Notes: a model not told the origin generated them from the sequence alone. A stretch of 64,000 bases of DNA from an uncultured beta proteobacterium (GCA_903838565.1 CAILZB010000060.1:1-64000); one strand, 5' to 3'; counted from the first letter of the stretch, positions 29,955-41,293 are shown. Made by a program: numbers and translations.

Positions 29955-32900
29955 TGAAGGCGCTGCGCATCCTGCTGATCGCCGGACTCGGTGTGCTGAC
30001 GGCGCTGCTGGGCGCGACGGCGGCGCTGTGGCTCTGGAGCGATACCGACAGCTCGCTGGCCGCGACGCTGAAGCAGGTGTCGCGTTTTCTGCCTGCGGGT
30101 CAGACCCTGGAAGCCAGGGACGTCAGGGGCTCGCTGCGCTCCGGCGGAAGCATCGCCTGGCTGCGCTGGCAGCAGGGCGAGCTCAGCATCGAAGCCAGCG
30201 ACGTGGTCACGGCGTGGTCGGCGCAGGCTTTGCTGGAGTCTGAGCTCAGGATCGGGCGACTGGAGGTCGGCCATCTTCGCATCGACGACCGGCGCGCCGC
30301 CACCCCGCCCACGGCGCCGACCCAGCTGCTGCTGCCGTTTCGGGTCGACCTGAGCTTCGCGATCGCGGCGCTGGAGTGGGTCGGCCCAAGCGGACTGGCG
30401 CTGAGCGAGATCGGCGGCCATTACCGTTTTGACGGCCAGCAGCACATGCTCGATGCGGGCCGGGCACGCCTGGCGCTGGGCCAGTACAGCGTCAACGCCC
30501 GGTTGCAGGCGCGCGCACCGATGGGCCTGTCGGCGCAACTCAAGGGCTCGGTTCAAACGACGCTGCCCAAGGGCGGCCAGACCCTGAAGGCCACCGCCCA
30601 GGCGGAGCTCAAGGGTCAACTTGGCGGCAGCGACGCCGCGCTGGAACTGCTGGCACAGCTGGCACCCGACGGTGCGAGCGCGCCACGAAGTGCGATGCAG
30701 GCCAGCGCCTCGGCGCAGATCCAGCCCTGGCACGCGCAGCCGATCACGCGCGCGCAGCTGCATTGGCAGGGCCTGGATCTGGCGGCGCTGTGGCCCCAGG
30801 CGCCTCAGACCCGGCTCGACGGCGAGGCCAGCGTCACCCCCGCCGCAGCCGGCTGGCGCGCGCGGATCGAGCTCAGCAATGCACTCTCGGGCCCGTGGAA
30901 CCTGCAGCGCCTGCCGCTGGACAGCCTGCAGGGCGAGCTTGATTTCAGCCAGGGACAGTGGACGCTGCAATCGCTGCAAGCCCGAGCGGCCGAGGGCCGC
31001 GTGCAGGCACTGGGCAGTCTTGCCGGTGGCAGTTCCAGCGACCCCAAGGCGTTGAACTGGCAAGGCCAGGCGACGCTGCAAGCCATCAACCCCGCTGCCA
31101 TCGACTCCAGACTGGCAGGCACGCGTGTCGACGGCCACCTGGACGCGCAGCAAACGGCCGCAGGCGTCGCCTTCGACGCCCATCTGCAGGCCGCCGCAAC
31201 CAGCGGCGCCGCGGCACCCCGGGCTGGCGGCGTCCTTGACGGCATGCGCCTGAAGTCGCTGAACGCGAAAGGCCTGTGGCTGGCGCCCACCTTGAAAATC
31301 GACACCCTGCAGTTGCAGACCGATGGGGCCCAGCTTCAGGGCCAGTTGAGCTTGCGCAGCGACAGCCTGGCGGCACAGGGCCGGGCCACACTGACCCTGC
31401 CCGGAGCTCAGGCCAGCCTGGAAGGCCAGATCGCCAGCGCCAATGGCCAGGGCGAACTCAGCCTGCAAGTGAAGGATGCGGCGCTGCTGACGCACTGGCT
31501 GGCGCGCTGGCCGGGCAGCCCTGCCGTCTTGCATGGCGCCAACCTTGAAGGTGGCGCGGAGCTCAGCGCCCATTGGCATGGAGGCTGGCAGGGGCAGGGA
31601 CGGGAGCTGCGCATCGAGGCCAGTGCGCACGCGGCGCAGCTGCAGCTGCGCGCGGCCGAGGGCGCAGATCCGCTTTGGCGCCTGCATGCGCTGCAGGCCG
31701 AGCTCTCCGGAACGCTGGCCGCGTTGAAGCTCAAGGCTCAGGCGCAGCTGGACAATGCCGGCCGCCATGTCGAGCTGACGGCTCAGGCACAGGGTGGACA
31801 GTTGAGCAACGGTATCTGGCAGGCGAAGCTGGAGACGGCGCGCCTGAGCGCGCAGGACAGCCAACGCCCCGGCAACTGGGTGCTGCAGCTCGACCAGAGC
31901 GTCGCCCTGCGCTGGCGCAACAGTGGCAGTTCACGCTCGCTCGAGATCGCGCCTGGCAGCGTGCAGGTGAGCGCGCCCCTGAGCGGAGCCGTGCTGCTGA
32001 GCTGGCAGCCTGCAACCTGGTCGCAGCAGGGCGAACGCAGCCGCTGGCAAACCCAGGGCCATCTGCAGGGCCTGCCGCTGGCCTGGATCGACCTGCTGGG
32101 CAACAGCAGCATGAACCAGGTCGGATTCAAAGGCGACGCCGTGTTCGACGGCCAGTGGCAGGCCGCAGCGGATGAGTCGCTGCACATCAAAGCCAGCCTG
32201 GAGCGCAGCAGCGGCGACCTGCTGCTGCAGACCGATGACGCCTCGCTGGGAAGCCTGCAGGCCGGCCTGACGCAGGCTCGGCTGGAGCTCAACGTCGAGG
32301 GCGAAAAGGTGGCGGCGAGTCTGCGCTGGGACAGCCAGAACGCGGGCCAGGCGCAGGCCAACTTCAGCACCCGCCTGCTGCACCAGAGTGGCCAATGGAC
32401 CTGGCCGCAGGATGCGCCGCTTGCGGGTTCAATTCAAGCCAAACTGCCACCGCTGGCAAGCTGGTCGCGTCTGGCGCCACCGGGCTGGCGGCTGCGCGGC
32501 ACGATGGACGGGCAGGCCGAGCTCACGGGCACGCGCGCCACGCCGCAGTGGCACGGAACGCTGCTCGCCCGCGACTTGACGCTGAGCTCGGTGGCCGACG
32601 GCATCGATTTCCGCAAAGGGACGCTGCGCGCCAGCATTGACGGCCAGCGTCTGGAAATACTCGAATTCAAGATCGGCGGTGCCGGAGCCAGCGACGCCGG
32701 CCGGCTCTCGGCCAAGGGCTACGTCGACTGGCTGCCGGCGTCCAACCCATCGACCCCGCTGGGCTCGCGCTTGCGCATGGCACTCGACGTTCGGGCCGAC
32801 GCCCTGCGCGTGAGCGCTGCCGCCGACCGGCGACTGGTGCTGTCGGGGCAGTTGAGCGCGAAGTTGATCGATGCGCGCCTGAGCTTGCGCGGCAGCCTCA

Positions 32901-33778
32901 AGGCCGATCAGGCGCTGTTTGTGCTGCCGGAGGACAGCGCTCCGACCTTGGATGACGACGTGATCGTGCGCGCCAAGGGCACGCCCACGCCTCGCAGCGT
33001 CGCGGCTTCCACGCCCGTGTCCACACGGGTCGGCGTGACACCAGACATTCTTCTGAGTCTGGACCTGGGCGAGAACTTCCAGTTGCGCGGCCACGGCCTG
33101 ACGACCCGACTGGGCGGCACGCTTGAACTGCGCAGCGTCGAGCACGAGCGCTTGCCACGACTGAGCGGCGAGCTGCACACGGTGGGCGGCAGCTACAAGG
33201 CGCACGGCCAAAATCTCAAGCTCGAAAAAGGCGTGCTGCGCTTTGACGGGCCCTACGACAACCCGACGCTGGACATTCTGGCGATTCGCCCGAACTTGCA
33301 GCAAAGGGTGGGCGTGCGCATCATGGGGACCGCCTTGGCGCCGATCGTGCAGCTGTACGCCGACCCGGACTTGCCCGATGCAGAGAAACTGGCGTGGCTG
33401 GTGCTGGGCCGCTCGTCCGCGGGCGGCGGTAGTGAAGCGGCGGTGTTGCAACAGGCTGCCTTTTCGTTGCTAGGTGACCGCGGCATGGCCGCGTCGGGGG
33501 GGGTGGCGCAAAGCCTGGGCTTCGATGAATTGAGCCTGGGCAGCAGCGCCAACAGCACGTCGACGGGAAGCAATGCCATCGGCAGCAACGCCTCCGACAC
33601 CACGGTCACGCTGGGCAAGCATCTATCGGGCAATTTTTACGTCGCATACGAGCACGGCGTGAGCAGCGCCATGGGAACGTTTTCGATTTTCTACGAGCTC
33701 TCGCGCAACTTCACGCTGCGCGCGCAGACCGGAGAACAGAGCAAGGTGGATCTGATTCTGACGCTGCGCTATGACTGA
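29954..33778 (+). CDS. tamB: Translocation and assembly module protein TamB
   Basis: A 1274-residue protein of usual TamB size. It has one N-terminal span (about 3-26, ILLIAGLGVLTALLGATAAL), then a very long repetitive beta-rich body poor in cysteine that would form the periplasm-spanning groove, and the conserved C-terminal TamB domain (about 900-1274; RLGGTLELRSVEHERLPRLS, VGGSYKAHGQNLKLEKG, LGKHLSGNFYVAYEHG). It bridges the inner membrane to TamA and may also carry phospholipids. The stop overlaps the next start by eight bases (ATGACTGA). Confidence 0.94.
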   Translation: MKALRILLIAGLGVLTALLGATAALWLWSDTDSSLAATLKQVSRFLPAGQTLEARDVRGSLRSGGSIAWLRWQQGELSIEASDVVTAWSAQALLESELRIGRLEVGHLRIDDRRAATPPTAPTQLLLPFRVDLSFAIAALEWVGPSGLALSEIGGHYRFDGQQHMLDAGRARLALGQYSVNARLQARAPMGLSAQLKGSVQTTLPKGGQTLKATAQAELKGQLGGSDAALELLAQLAPDGASAPRSAMQASASAQIQPWHAQPITRAQLHWQGLDLAALWPQAPQTRLDGEASVTPAAAGWRARIELSNALSGPWNLQRLPLDSLQGELDFSQGQWTLQSLQARAAEGRVQALGSLAGGSSSDPKALNWQGQATLQAINPAAIDSRLAGTRVDGHLDAQQTAAGVAFDAHLQAAATSGAAAPRAGGVLDGMRLKSLNAKGLWLAPTLKIDTLQLQTDGAQLQGQLSLRSDSLAAQGRATLTLPGAQASLEGQIASANGQGELSLQVKDAALLTHWLARWPGSPAVLHGANLEGGAELSAHWHGGWQGQGRELRIEASAHAAQLQLRAAEGADPLWRLHALQAELSGTLAALKLKAQAQLDNAGRHVELTAQAQGGQLSNGIWQAKLETARLSAQDSQRPGNWVLQLDQSVALRWRNSGSSRSLEIAPGSVQVSAPLSGAVLLSWQPATWSQQGERSRWQTQGHLQGLPLAWIDLLGNSSMNQVGFKGDAVFDGQWQAAADESLHIKASLERSSGDLLLQTDDASLGSLQAGLTQARLELNVEGEKVAASLRWDSQNAGQAQANFSTRLLHQSGQWTWPQDAPLAGSIQAKLPPLASWSRLAPPGWRLRGTMDGQAELTGTRATPQWHGTLLARDLTLSSVADGIDFRKGTLRASIDGQRLEILEFKIGGAGASDAGRLSAKGYVDWLPASNPSTPLGSRLRMALDVRADALRVSAAADRRLVLSGQLSAKLIDARLSLRGSLKADQALFVLPEDSAPTLDDDVIVRAKGTPTPRSVAASTPVSTRVGVTPDILLSLDLGENFQLRGHGLTTRLGGTLELRSVEHERLPRLSGELHTVGGSYKAHGQNLKLEKGVLRFDGPYDNPTLDILAIRPNLQQRVGVRIMGTALAPIVQLYADPDLPDAEKLAWLVLGRSSAGGGSEAAVLQQAAFSLLGDRGMAASGGVAQSLGFDELSLGSSANSTSTGSNAIGSNASDTTVTLGKHLSGNFYVAYEHGVSSAMGTFSIFYELSRNFTLRAQTGEQSKVDLILTLRYD

Positions 33779-36044
33779 TCGGCCCGAGCTCTTGCCGGTG
33801 CAGCGCCCATCTTCCCACCGCGCCACCCTAGCCCTGTGCGCTGCGTTGGCATTCTGGCTTGCCGCCGGCTCCTTGCCCGCCAGCGCGCAAAGCGCCGAGC
33901 CGGCGCACTCGCAGGCCAGGCGTCCCAAGATCTGCCTGGTGCTCTCCGGTGGCGGAGCCCGCGGCGCCGCGCACGTGGGCGTGCTCAAGGTGCTCGAAGA
34001 ATACCGCGTGCCGATCGATTGCATCGCCGCCACCAGCATGGGTGCGCTGGTGGGCGCGGCCTACGCCACCGGCACCACCGTGGCGGAGATGCAGGCCATC
34101 GTGGGGCAGATCACCACCGAGACGCTGTACAAGGAAAATCCGCCGCGCACGGAAGTCGACATGCGGCGCAAGCTGGACGACAACACGCTGCTGTTCGGCC
34201 CCGAGCTGGGGATTGGGCGCGATGGACTGAAGCTGCCCAAAGGCGTGGTCACGGGGGTTCAGCTTGAATCCTTTCTGAGGCAGCTGGCCAAGGCCAGGGG
34301 CTACCACCAATTTGATCAACTGCAGATTCCGTTTCGCGCGGTGGCGACCGACTTGGTGAGCGGCAAGGCCGTGGTCTTCAGCGAGGGCGAGTTGGCCAAC
34401 GTGATGCGCGCCAGCATGTCGGTGCCGGGCGCGGTGGCGCCGGCCGAGTTTGCCGGAATGATGCTGGTGGATGGCATGCTCACGAGCAACCTGCCGATCC
34501 AGACCGGGCGCGCCATGGGCGCCGACATCATCATCGCGGTCAACGTGGGCACGCCGCTGCTCAAGCGCGACGCCTTGAATTCGATCGTCGCCGTGAGCTC
34601 ACAGATGCTGAGCATCCTGACGGAGCAGAACGTTCAGGCATCGATCGCCACGCTGACGCCCGCCGACATCCTGATTTCACCCGAACTGGGCGATTTCTCG
34701 ACCGGGGATTTTGACCACCTTGCGGAAATCACGCCGGCCGGGGAAGCGGGGGCACGCAAGCTGGCCAGCCGTCTGGCGCAGCTCTCGCTGCCCGAGGCCG
34801 AATACGCCCAGCTGCGCCAGCGTCAGTTGCTTGCGCTGGCGCCGGACGTGAAGTCCGTGGATGAAATCCGGTTCGACCCGCTGCAGCGAGTCAACCCGCA
34901 GGCGGTGCGCTCGGCGATGGAGACCCGGACCGGTGAGACCATAGACCAGCCGACCTTGGACCGCGACATGCGCCGGCTTTACGGCACGGGCTACTTTGAG
35001 CACGTGAACTACCGGCTGCTGGAGGAACCGGGCAAGCGCGTGCTGGCCGTGGAAGCCGTCGAGAAGTCCTGGGGACCCAACTTCATCCGCTTCGGCTTGG
35101 GGATGTCGAGTGACTTCAAGGGCGACGCCTACTTCAACCTGCTCGCCAGCTACCGCCAGACCTGGATCAACTCGCTGGGTGCCGAGTGGCGAACCGATCT
35201 GCAGGTGGGGCAGGATCCCGTATTGAGCAGCGAGTTTTACCAGCCGCTCAACGCCGAGGGAATCTTCTTCGTCGCACCCAGGCTGGTCTTTGGCAACAGC
35301 AGCTTCAACCTCTATCAGGGCGACCAGCGCTATGCGCGGTTTCAGGTGGGATCGCGCCTGGCGGGCCTGGACCTGGGTGCCCAGTTGGGTCGCTCCAGTG
35401 AGTTGCGGCTGGGTCTGGTGCGTGGCGCCATGTTGCCGGAGCTCCAAATCGGCCCGCCAACGCTGGCACCGGCTTCACCCCGTATTCAGCAAGGAGGCCT
35501 GCGCACTCGATGGCTGCTGGATCGCCTGGACAGCGTCAACTTCGCGCGCTCCGGCAGCTATGGCGAGGTCAATCTGCTGGACTCCGCGCGGCAGATGGGC
35601 GCCCAGGACAACTACGTCAAGTGGTCCGCCAGCGGCACCTCCGTCTATTCCTTTGGGGAGAACACCTTCAACTTCAATGCCTCGTTGGGTGGCCGCGCTG
35701 GCTCCCATCCGCTGCCCACCTATGACCAGTTTCTGTGGGGTGGCTTTCTGCGCCAGTCAGGCTATGCAACGGGTCAGTTCTTTGGTGAGGATCTGCGATT
35801 TGCCCGTGTCCTCTATTACCGTCGCATCATGCGTGGCAGCATGCTCGATGGGGCCTATGGCGGGCTGTCGCTCGAAGCCGGCAAGGTGGGCAACCAGCTG
35901 GTTCCCGGCAACAACGAGGGTCTGATGGTGTCGACCGCCGCCTTTGCGGCCGCCGACACTCCGATCGGTCCGCTCTATGTGGGCTACGGTCGCGCCCGCA
36001 GCGGCGCCAGCAGCTTCTACATCTATCTTGGCCGACCCTTCTGA
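33771..36044 (+). CDS. Patatin-POTRA-barrel outer-membrane protein (PlpD-like, type Vd)
   Basis: A 757-residue protein. Order: signal peptide (about 17-40), patatin lipase domain (about 52-350), one POTRA-like domain (about 360-430), and a barrel ending in YIYLGRPF. The oxyanion motif GGGARG is at 60-65, the nucleophile Ser89 lies in ATSMG (family usually GxSxG, so alanine replaces the first glycine), and Asp234 in VDGM is the dyad partner. This is the architecture of PlpD/FplA type Vd autotransporters, phospholipase A enzymes displayed or secreted through their own barrel. It overlaps tamB by eight bases, so it is translated with the machinery that assembles autotransporters. Confidence 0.9.
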   Translation: MTDRPELLPVQRPSSHRATLALCAALAFWLAAGSLPASAQSAEPAHSQARRPKICLVLSGGGARGAAHVGVLKVLEEYRVPIDCIAATSMGALVGAAYATGTTVAEMQAIVGQITTETLYKENPPRTEVDMRRKLDDNTLLFGPELGIGRDGLKLPKGVVTGVQLESFLRQLAKARGYHQFDQLQIPFRAVATDLVSGKAVVFSEGELANVMRASMSVPGAVAPAEFAGMMLVDGMLTSNLPIQTGRAMGADIIIAVNVGTPLLKRDALNSIVAVSSQMLSILTEQNVQASIATLTPADILISPELGDFSTGDFDHLAEITPAGEAGARKLASRLAQLSLPEAEYAQLRQRQLLALAPDVKSVDEIRFDPLQRVNPQAVRSAMETRTGETIDQPTLDRDMRRLYGTGYFEHVNYRLLEEPGKRVLAVEAVEKSWGPNFIRFGLGMSSDFKGDAYFNLLASYRQTWINSLGAEWRTDLQVGQDPVLSSEFYQPLNAEGIFFVAPRLVFGNSSFNLYQGDQRYARFQVGSRLAGLDLGAQLGRSSELRLGLVRGAMLPELQIGPPTLAPASPRIQQGGLRTRWLLDRLDSVNFARSGSYGEVNLLDSARQMGAQDNYVKWSASGTSVYSFGENTFNFNASLGGRAGSHPLPTYDQFLWGGFLRQSGYATGQFFGEDLRFARVLYYRRIMRGSMLDGAYGGLSLEAGKVGNQLVPGNNEGLMVSTAAFAAADTPIGPLYVGYGRARSGASSFYIYLGRPF

Positions 36045-36090
36045 TGCACCGCGCTCATGCAGACGCCGGGCGCCAAGCTCCATGCAGTGA

Positions 36091-36678
36091 TCACTTCGCC
36101 TTGGGCGCGACCGGGAACCTGGCGAAGGCTGCTGTCACGGCCGTGTTGATCGCCGCGGGAACGTCATTCAGATCTTTTTGCGTCACGCTGTTCGTCACCA
36201 CGCCTTCCCACACCAGTTGCTTGCGTGCGGCATCGATCACATCGACGTTGAGCGTGCCCTCGGTGTACTGCGACACGATCGTCTGATCCGCGTACAGCGG
36301 CCAGGCTGAATAGGTGCGATAGCCATAGTAGCCGCGTCCGCCAAAGCCCAAGGGCGCCGGCGTGCTCGAGACCCGGAGCTTGTCGGCCAGGGCCGCATTG
36401 AAGTTGATCAGCAGCTGCGGCGCGCTGGCGTCCAGGCGCAGGCCGCGCGCCTCCAGTTCGCGCTGTGTGGCAGCGATCAGGGATTGCGACACCAGGCTCT
36501 GGATGTCGCCGCGGTCCGTGCCCAGCGGACTGACAAAGCCAAAGGTCCGGTACTGCGTGAAGTCAGCGGTCCGATCCCAATTCACCCGCACGTCGGGAAC
36601 ACTGGCGCAGCCGCCCAGGACCAGCAGCGAGCTGCCGATGGCCAGCGACAAGAGGTATTGGATGAGGCGCTGTTTCAT
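36091..36678 (-). CDS. DUF4136 family lipoprotein
   Basis: A 195-residue lipoprotein. The signal peptide ends in the lipobox LGGC (Cys24), so it should be lipidated and placed in the envelope. The body matches DUF4136: VNWDRTADFTQYRTFGFVSP near the N-terminus, the SLIAATQRELEARGL helix, and a glycine- and tyrosine-rich stretch (GFGGRGYYGYRTYSAWP) before the last strands. Function unknown. It lies downstream of the AI-2E-type transporter on the same strand (45 bases), and meets the patatin gene tail to tail. Confidence 0.88.
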   Translation of the reverse strand: MKQRLIQYLLSLAIGSSLLVLGGCASVPDVRVNWDRTADFTQYRTFGFVSPLGTDRGDIQSLVSQSLIAATQRELEARGLRLDASAPQLLINFNAALADKLRVSSTPAPLGFGGRGYYGYRTYSAWPLYADQTIVSQYTEGTLNVDVIDAARKQLVWEGVVTNSVTQKDLNDVPAAINTAVTAAFARFPVAPKAK

Positions 36679-36723
36679 GGTGTTGAACTCCTTGGTTGAA
36701 GTGCTGTGGATGGCGCAAAGGCG

Positions 36724-37800
36724 CTACGACGAATCGACCGCATCGGTCCAAAAAAGGTCACGTGCCAGTTCCATCGCCACCGCCACAAACGCGGGCCCGA
36801 GAAACAACCCGACCAGACCCAGGGTCTGCAGCCCGCCGACCATGGCCATCAGAATGAGCAGGGAATTGAGGCGCACCCTTTTCCCGATGACCTGGGGCTT
36901 GACCACGTTCTCGAACACAAACCAGACCACGGCCAGGTCAATGGCGCCAACGAGGGCCCAGGTGGTTTGCCCCGAGAGGTACAGATAGGCCAGACAGGGC
37001 AGCACCAGCACCGGCATCAGCATCGGGATCACCCCCAGCAGACCGGCACCCAGACCGATCAACAACCCCGCCTGCACGCCGCCGAGAACCAGCGGCAGCG
37101 CCAGCAGGACGCCTTCAAAAGCGCCCACCAGGACGACGCCGTTGATCGTTCCCCGCAGCGCTTCAATGGCCGAATCGACATAGCGCACGCTGCGCTCTTC
37201 CACCCAGTGAGCCAGCACACCCGCGTACCGGGCCTGAACCGACTTCCCGTGCTTGAGCATGAAATACAGCGACACCAGCATCACCGTCATGGTCAGGATC
37301 TTGTCCATGGCCTGGCTCCACAGCAGTGGCACGAAAGACATCAACTTGCCGTTGCTCAACTTGTTCAAAACATCAACGATGCCCGAGCTGTTGCTGATGT
37401 TTTCCAGCCAAAAAGCCGCCATCTTTTCGCCAAACGGAAGGTATTGAAAAAAAGCCGGCGCCACCCCGGCACCTTGAGCCGAGTTCTGCGCCAGGTAGTT
37501 CGACCCGGCAGCGTAGGCATTGGCCAATTCGTAGATGCCGTAGGCGGTTGGACCGACAAAAACCACGGCCACCAACAGCGACATCAGGCCGGCACGCACG
37601 CCGTCGGACAAGCGGCTCAAGCGACCCGACCCTTTGGCCACGTGCTCATACAGGGGCCAGATGGACACCGCCATCACCACGCCCCAAAGCAGTCCGAACA
37701 GGAACGCCTGAACGATGTAGACCGCGGCGATGATGAAAAAAGCGACAAACAAGAAGTAAGCCTTGTGGCTTCCTGTTTTGGGATCCATGGCGCGGTACAT
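36724..37800 (-). CDS. AI-2E family transporter
   Basis: A 358-residue integral membrane protein with about seven spans, matching the AI-2E/PerM family (SKQ-type helix region, VGPTAYGIYELANAY, ISNSSGIVDVLNKL, and a late LIGLGAGLLGVIPMLMPVLV). Members include autoinducer exporters and Na+/H+ antiporters, so the substrate is not known. Start ATG 37800; an ATG at 37788 (MDPKTGSHKAY) is equally plausible. It follows the YqjK-like gene by 12 bases. Confidence 0.85.
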   Translation of the reverse strand: MYRAMDPKTGSHKAYFLFVAFFIIAAVYIVQAFLFGLLWGVVMAVSIWPLYEHVAKGSGRLSRLSDGVRAGLMSLLVAVVFVGPTAYGIYELANAYAAGSNYLAQNSAQGAGVAPAFFQYLPFGEKMAAFWLENISNSSGIVDVLNKLSNGKLMSFVPLLWSQAMDKILTMTVMLVSLYFMLKHGKSVQARYAGVLAHWVEERSVRYVDSAIEALRGTINGVVLVGAFEGVLLALPLVLGGVQAGLLIGLGAGLLGVIPMLMPVLVLPCLAYLYLSGQTTWALVGAIDLAVVWFVFENVVKPQVIGKRVRLNSLLILMAMVGGLQTLGLVGLFLGPAFVAVAMELARDLFWTDAVDSS

Positions 37801-37812
37801 GATGTTGGGTCT

Positions 37813-38094
37813 TCAGGAGCGCAACAGCCGTTGCAAGCGTTGATAGGTCTGCCACGCCGACAAGGCACTTGCCCCAAATCGAATGGCGATCGAGGGACGC
37901 CACAGAACCACCGCCACTACTGCGCCCAGGGGCACCAGCGGGTGGCGGTAAAGCCATGCCAAGCCGCGTTGCACGCCATCGACACGCGCCAATGGCGACT
38001 TCAGGGCCTCGGTCTCGAGCGCCAGCTTCAATCTCAGCTGACGGCCTCGCGCCAGCAGCACCTGCTGGCGCAGCAGCAGTTCATCCCTGTTCAT
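37813..38094 (-). CDS. YqjK-like small protein
   Basis: A 93-residue protein with a glutamine- and arginine-rich N-terminal helix (LLLRQQVLLARGRQLRLKLA) and one membrane span (about 52-66, PLGAVVAVVLW). Size and position after YqjE and DUF883 genes match YqjK-like proteins. The start at 38094 overlaps the end of the YqjE-like gene by 14 bases. Function unknown; membrane-associated stress proteins are a common suggestion. Confidence 0.75.
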   Translation of the reverse strand: MNRDELLLRQQVLLARGRQLRLKLALETEALKSPLARVDGVQRGLAWLYRHPLVPLGAVVAVVLWRPSIAIRFGASALSAWQTYQRLQRLLRS

Positions 38095-38482
38095 TTTGGC
38101 CCGTCGCCGACACAGCGGCCTGATCGTGTTGCAGTTCCGCCAGGCTGGAGGCAAACATGCCGCCCGGGCTGCGCAGGCGCCGCCTTGCGTGCTGCAGCAG
38201 CAGCCACCCGCCACCCAGAAACAGCAGCGTCATCACGCCCACGGCGGCCAGTCGATAACCATCCCAAAACAGCAGCACGACAAAGCCGCACAGCAGCACC
38301 AGGCCCAGCGACAGCATGACAAGTGCCGCAGCGCCCCACAGCAGACCGTCAGCCAGCCGACGCTTTTCAAGCTCCAGCTCGTTGCCAAAAATCTCCAGCT
38401 TGACCTGGGCCATTTCAAGCACCGTCCCCAGCAGGCGGCGCAGCGACGCCAGCAGGCCGGTGGCAGGAGCGGAGTGGCTCAT
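38081..38482 (-). CDS. YqjE / holin-superfamily-III-like membrane protein
   Basis: A 133-residue protein with an amphipathic N-terminal helix (LLASLRRLLGTVLEMAQVKL) and two close membrane spans (about 47-72 and 78-97). This is the YqjE (phage-holin superfamily III) pattern. It is the middle gene of a DUF883-YqjE-YqjK trio; no lysis genes are nearby, so a holin role is unlikely. Confidence 0.85.
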   Translation of the reverse strand: MSHSAPATGLLASLRRLLGTVLEMAQVKLEIFGNELELEKRRLADGLLWGAAALVMLSLGLVLLCGFVVLLFWDGYRLAAVGVMTLLFLGGGWLLLQHARRRLRSPGGMFASSLAELQHDQAAVSATGQNEQG

Positions 38483-38498
38483 GACCTTGGTCCGGGAC

Positions 38499-38810
38499 TC
38501 AGCGGCGGCTCATCAGCAAGCCCGCGAGCAAGCCAAGGCCCGCCGCGATACCCACCGATTGCCAGGGATTCTTGTGCACATAGGCGTCGGCGGCATCTCC
38601 GAGTTCGCGGGCCTTCTCAACCGCAAGGTCCTGCAGTTGCGCCAGGTCGGCCGTGGCCTCGTTCATGCGCTCCAGCAAGCGGCTGCGCATGTCAGCCACG
38701 CCTTCGCTGGCGTCGCTGGCGCTCATGCGCAGAAGCTGTTCGGCGTCGGCGATGACGAGCTTCAGGTCGCTCATCAACTTGTCTTTTTGGGCAGTCGTCA
38801 AATCGCTCAT
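38499..38810 (-). CDS. DUF883 (ElaB/YqjD) family protein
   Basis: A 103-residue tail-anchored protein: a long charged helix (about 1-78) with DLKLVIADAEQLLRMSA, then YVHKNPWQSVGIAAGLG and a C-terminal span ending LMSRR. ElaB/YqjD proteins sit in the inner membrane and bind ribosomes in stationary phase in Escherichia coli. It is first in the likely operon DUF883-YqjE-YqjK-AI-2E transporter-DUF4136. Confidence 0.9.
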   Translation of the reverse strand: MSDLTTAQKDKLMSDLKLVIADAEQLLRMSASDASEGVADMRSRLLERMNEATADLAQLQDLAVEKARELGDAADAYVHKNPWQSVGIAAGLGLLAGLLMSRR

Positions 38811-38856
38811 GAAAGCCTTTCGGGTTGCCCGGACATGTTACCTCAGCCCGGACCCA

Positions 38857-40733
<1,877 letters not shown>

Positions 40734-40737
<4 letters not shown>

Positions 40738-41048
40738 CGCGCTGCCTCGCCCTGGATCCACGGAAGAACCTGGATGCACGCGGCCTCAGCCCGGCGCAGC
40801 GCAAAGGTCGAGTGGCCCACGCGCACCGCCAGCGGGTCGTCCCCGGGCTGACCGCGCGCCATCACGCTGACCCGCTCGCCGGGCAGGAAACCGATCTCTT
40901 CCAGACGCTGCGGCCAGTCGGCGCCGCTTCCCGCTTGGCCTGTCACCTCGTGCACGGCGTAGGCGGTGGCGAGCTCGGCCTGATCGAGCGGGATCGGCAG
41001 CAAGCACAGATCGGGGCTCGCAGCGGGGGGCGCAGCATGAGGACGCAA
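40734..41048 (-). CDS. feoA: Ferrous iron transport protein FeoA
   Basis: A 104-residue cytoplasmic SH3-like protein needed for FeoB activity. The FeoA core is RLEEIGFLPGERVSVMARG followed by PLAVRVGHSTFALRRAEA. The N-terminal 30 residues are longer than in enteric FeoA; a later start is possible but no better ATG is seen. First gene of feoAB. Confidence 0.93.
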
Positions 41049-41101
41049 AACAGACTCCTTGGGGTAGGCGCCGCGGCAGCGGATGCTCGGGCGCTGGGGC
41101 T

Positions 41102-41130
41102 ATTGTAGTTCGATGCGAATCATTCGCATT
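41102..41130 (-). promoter_or_regulatory. Fur-like operator and -10 of feoAB
   Basis: ATGCGAAT-C-ATTCGCAT (41113-41129) is a perfect 17-base palindrome with the A/T spacing of Fur boxes. On the minus strand a -10 box TACAAT (41102-41107) follows it closely, so a bound repressor would cover the promoter. The location 64 bases upstream of feoA supports iron control. Confidence 0.7.
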
Positions 41131-41258
41131 TGAGGCGGCACAGCCTCCGATCTCTTGACCGATGCGCCCGTCACGCTAGGCCGCAGTTCTTCGCGCGAAT
41201 GCGCGCTTCATCGCAAACCACGTGCAATGCTGGCGCGGCGAATCTACATTCCCCTCCA

Positions 41259-41274
41259 CAGACCTCCCGGTCTG
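41259..41274 (+). other. Hairpin before a small membrane gene
   Basis: CAGACC and GGTCTG form a perfect six-base stem around TCCC, ending eight bases before the AGGAG ribosome site of the gene at 41294. It could be an RNA control or stability element; no class recognised. Confidence 0.3.
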
Positions 41275-41293
41275 GTTTCACAGGAGAATTCAC

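Noticed and set aside
38081-38482. YqjE-like gene as a phage holin
   Set aside because: No lysis or phage genes are nearby and the DUF883-YqjE-YqjK trio is a common chromosomal set.
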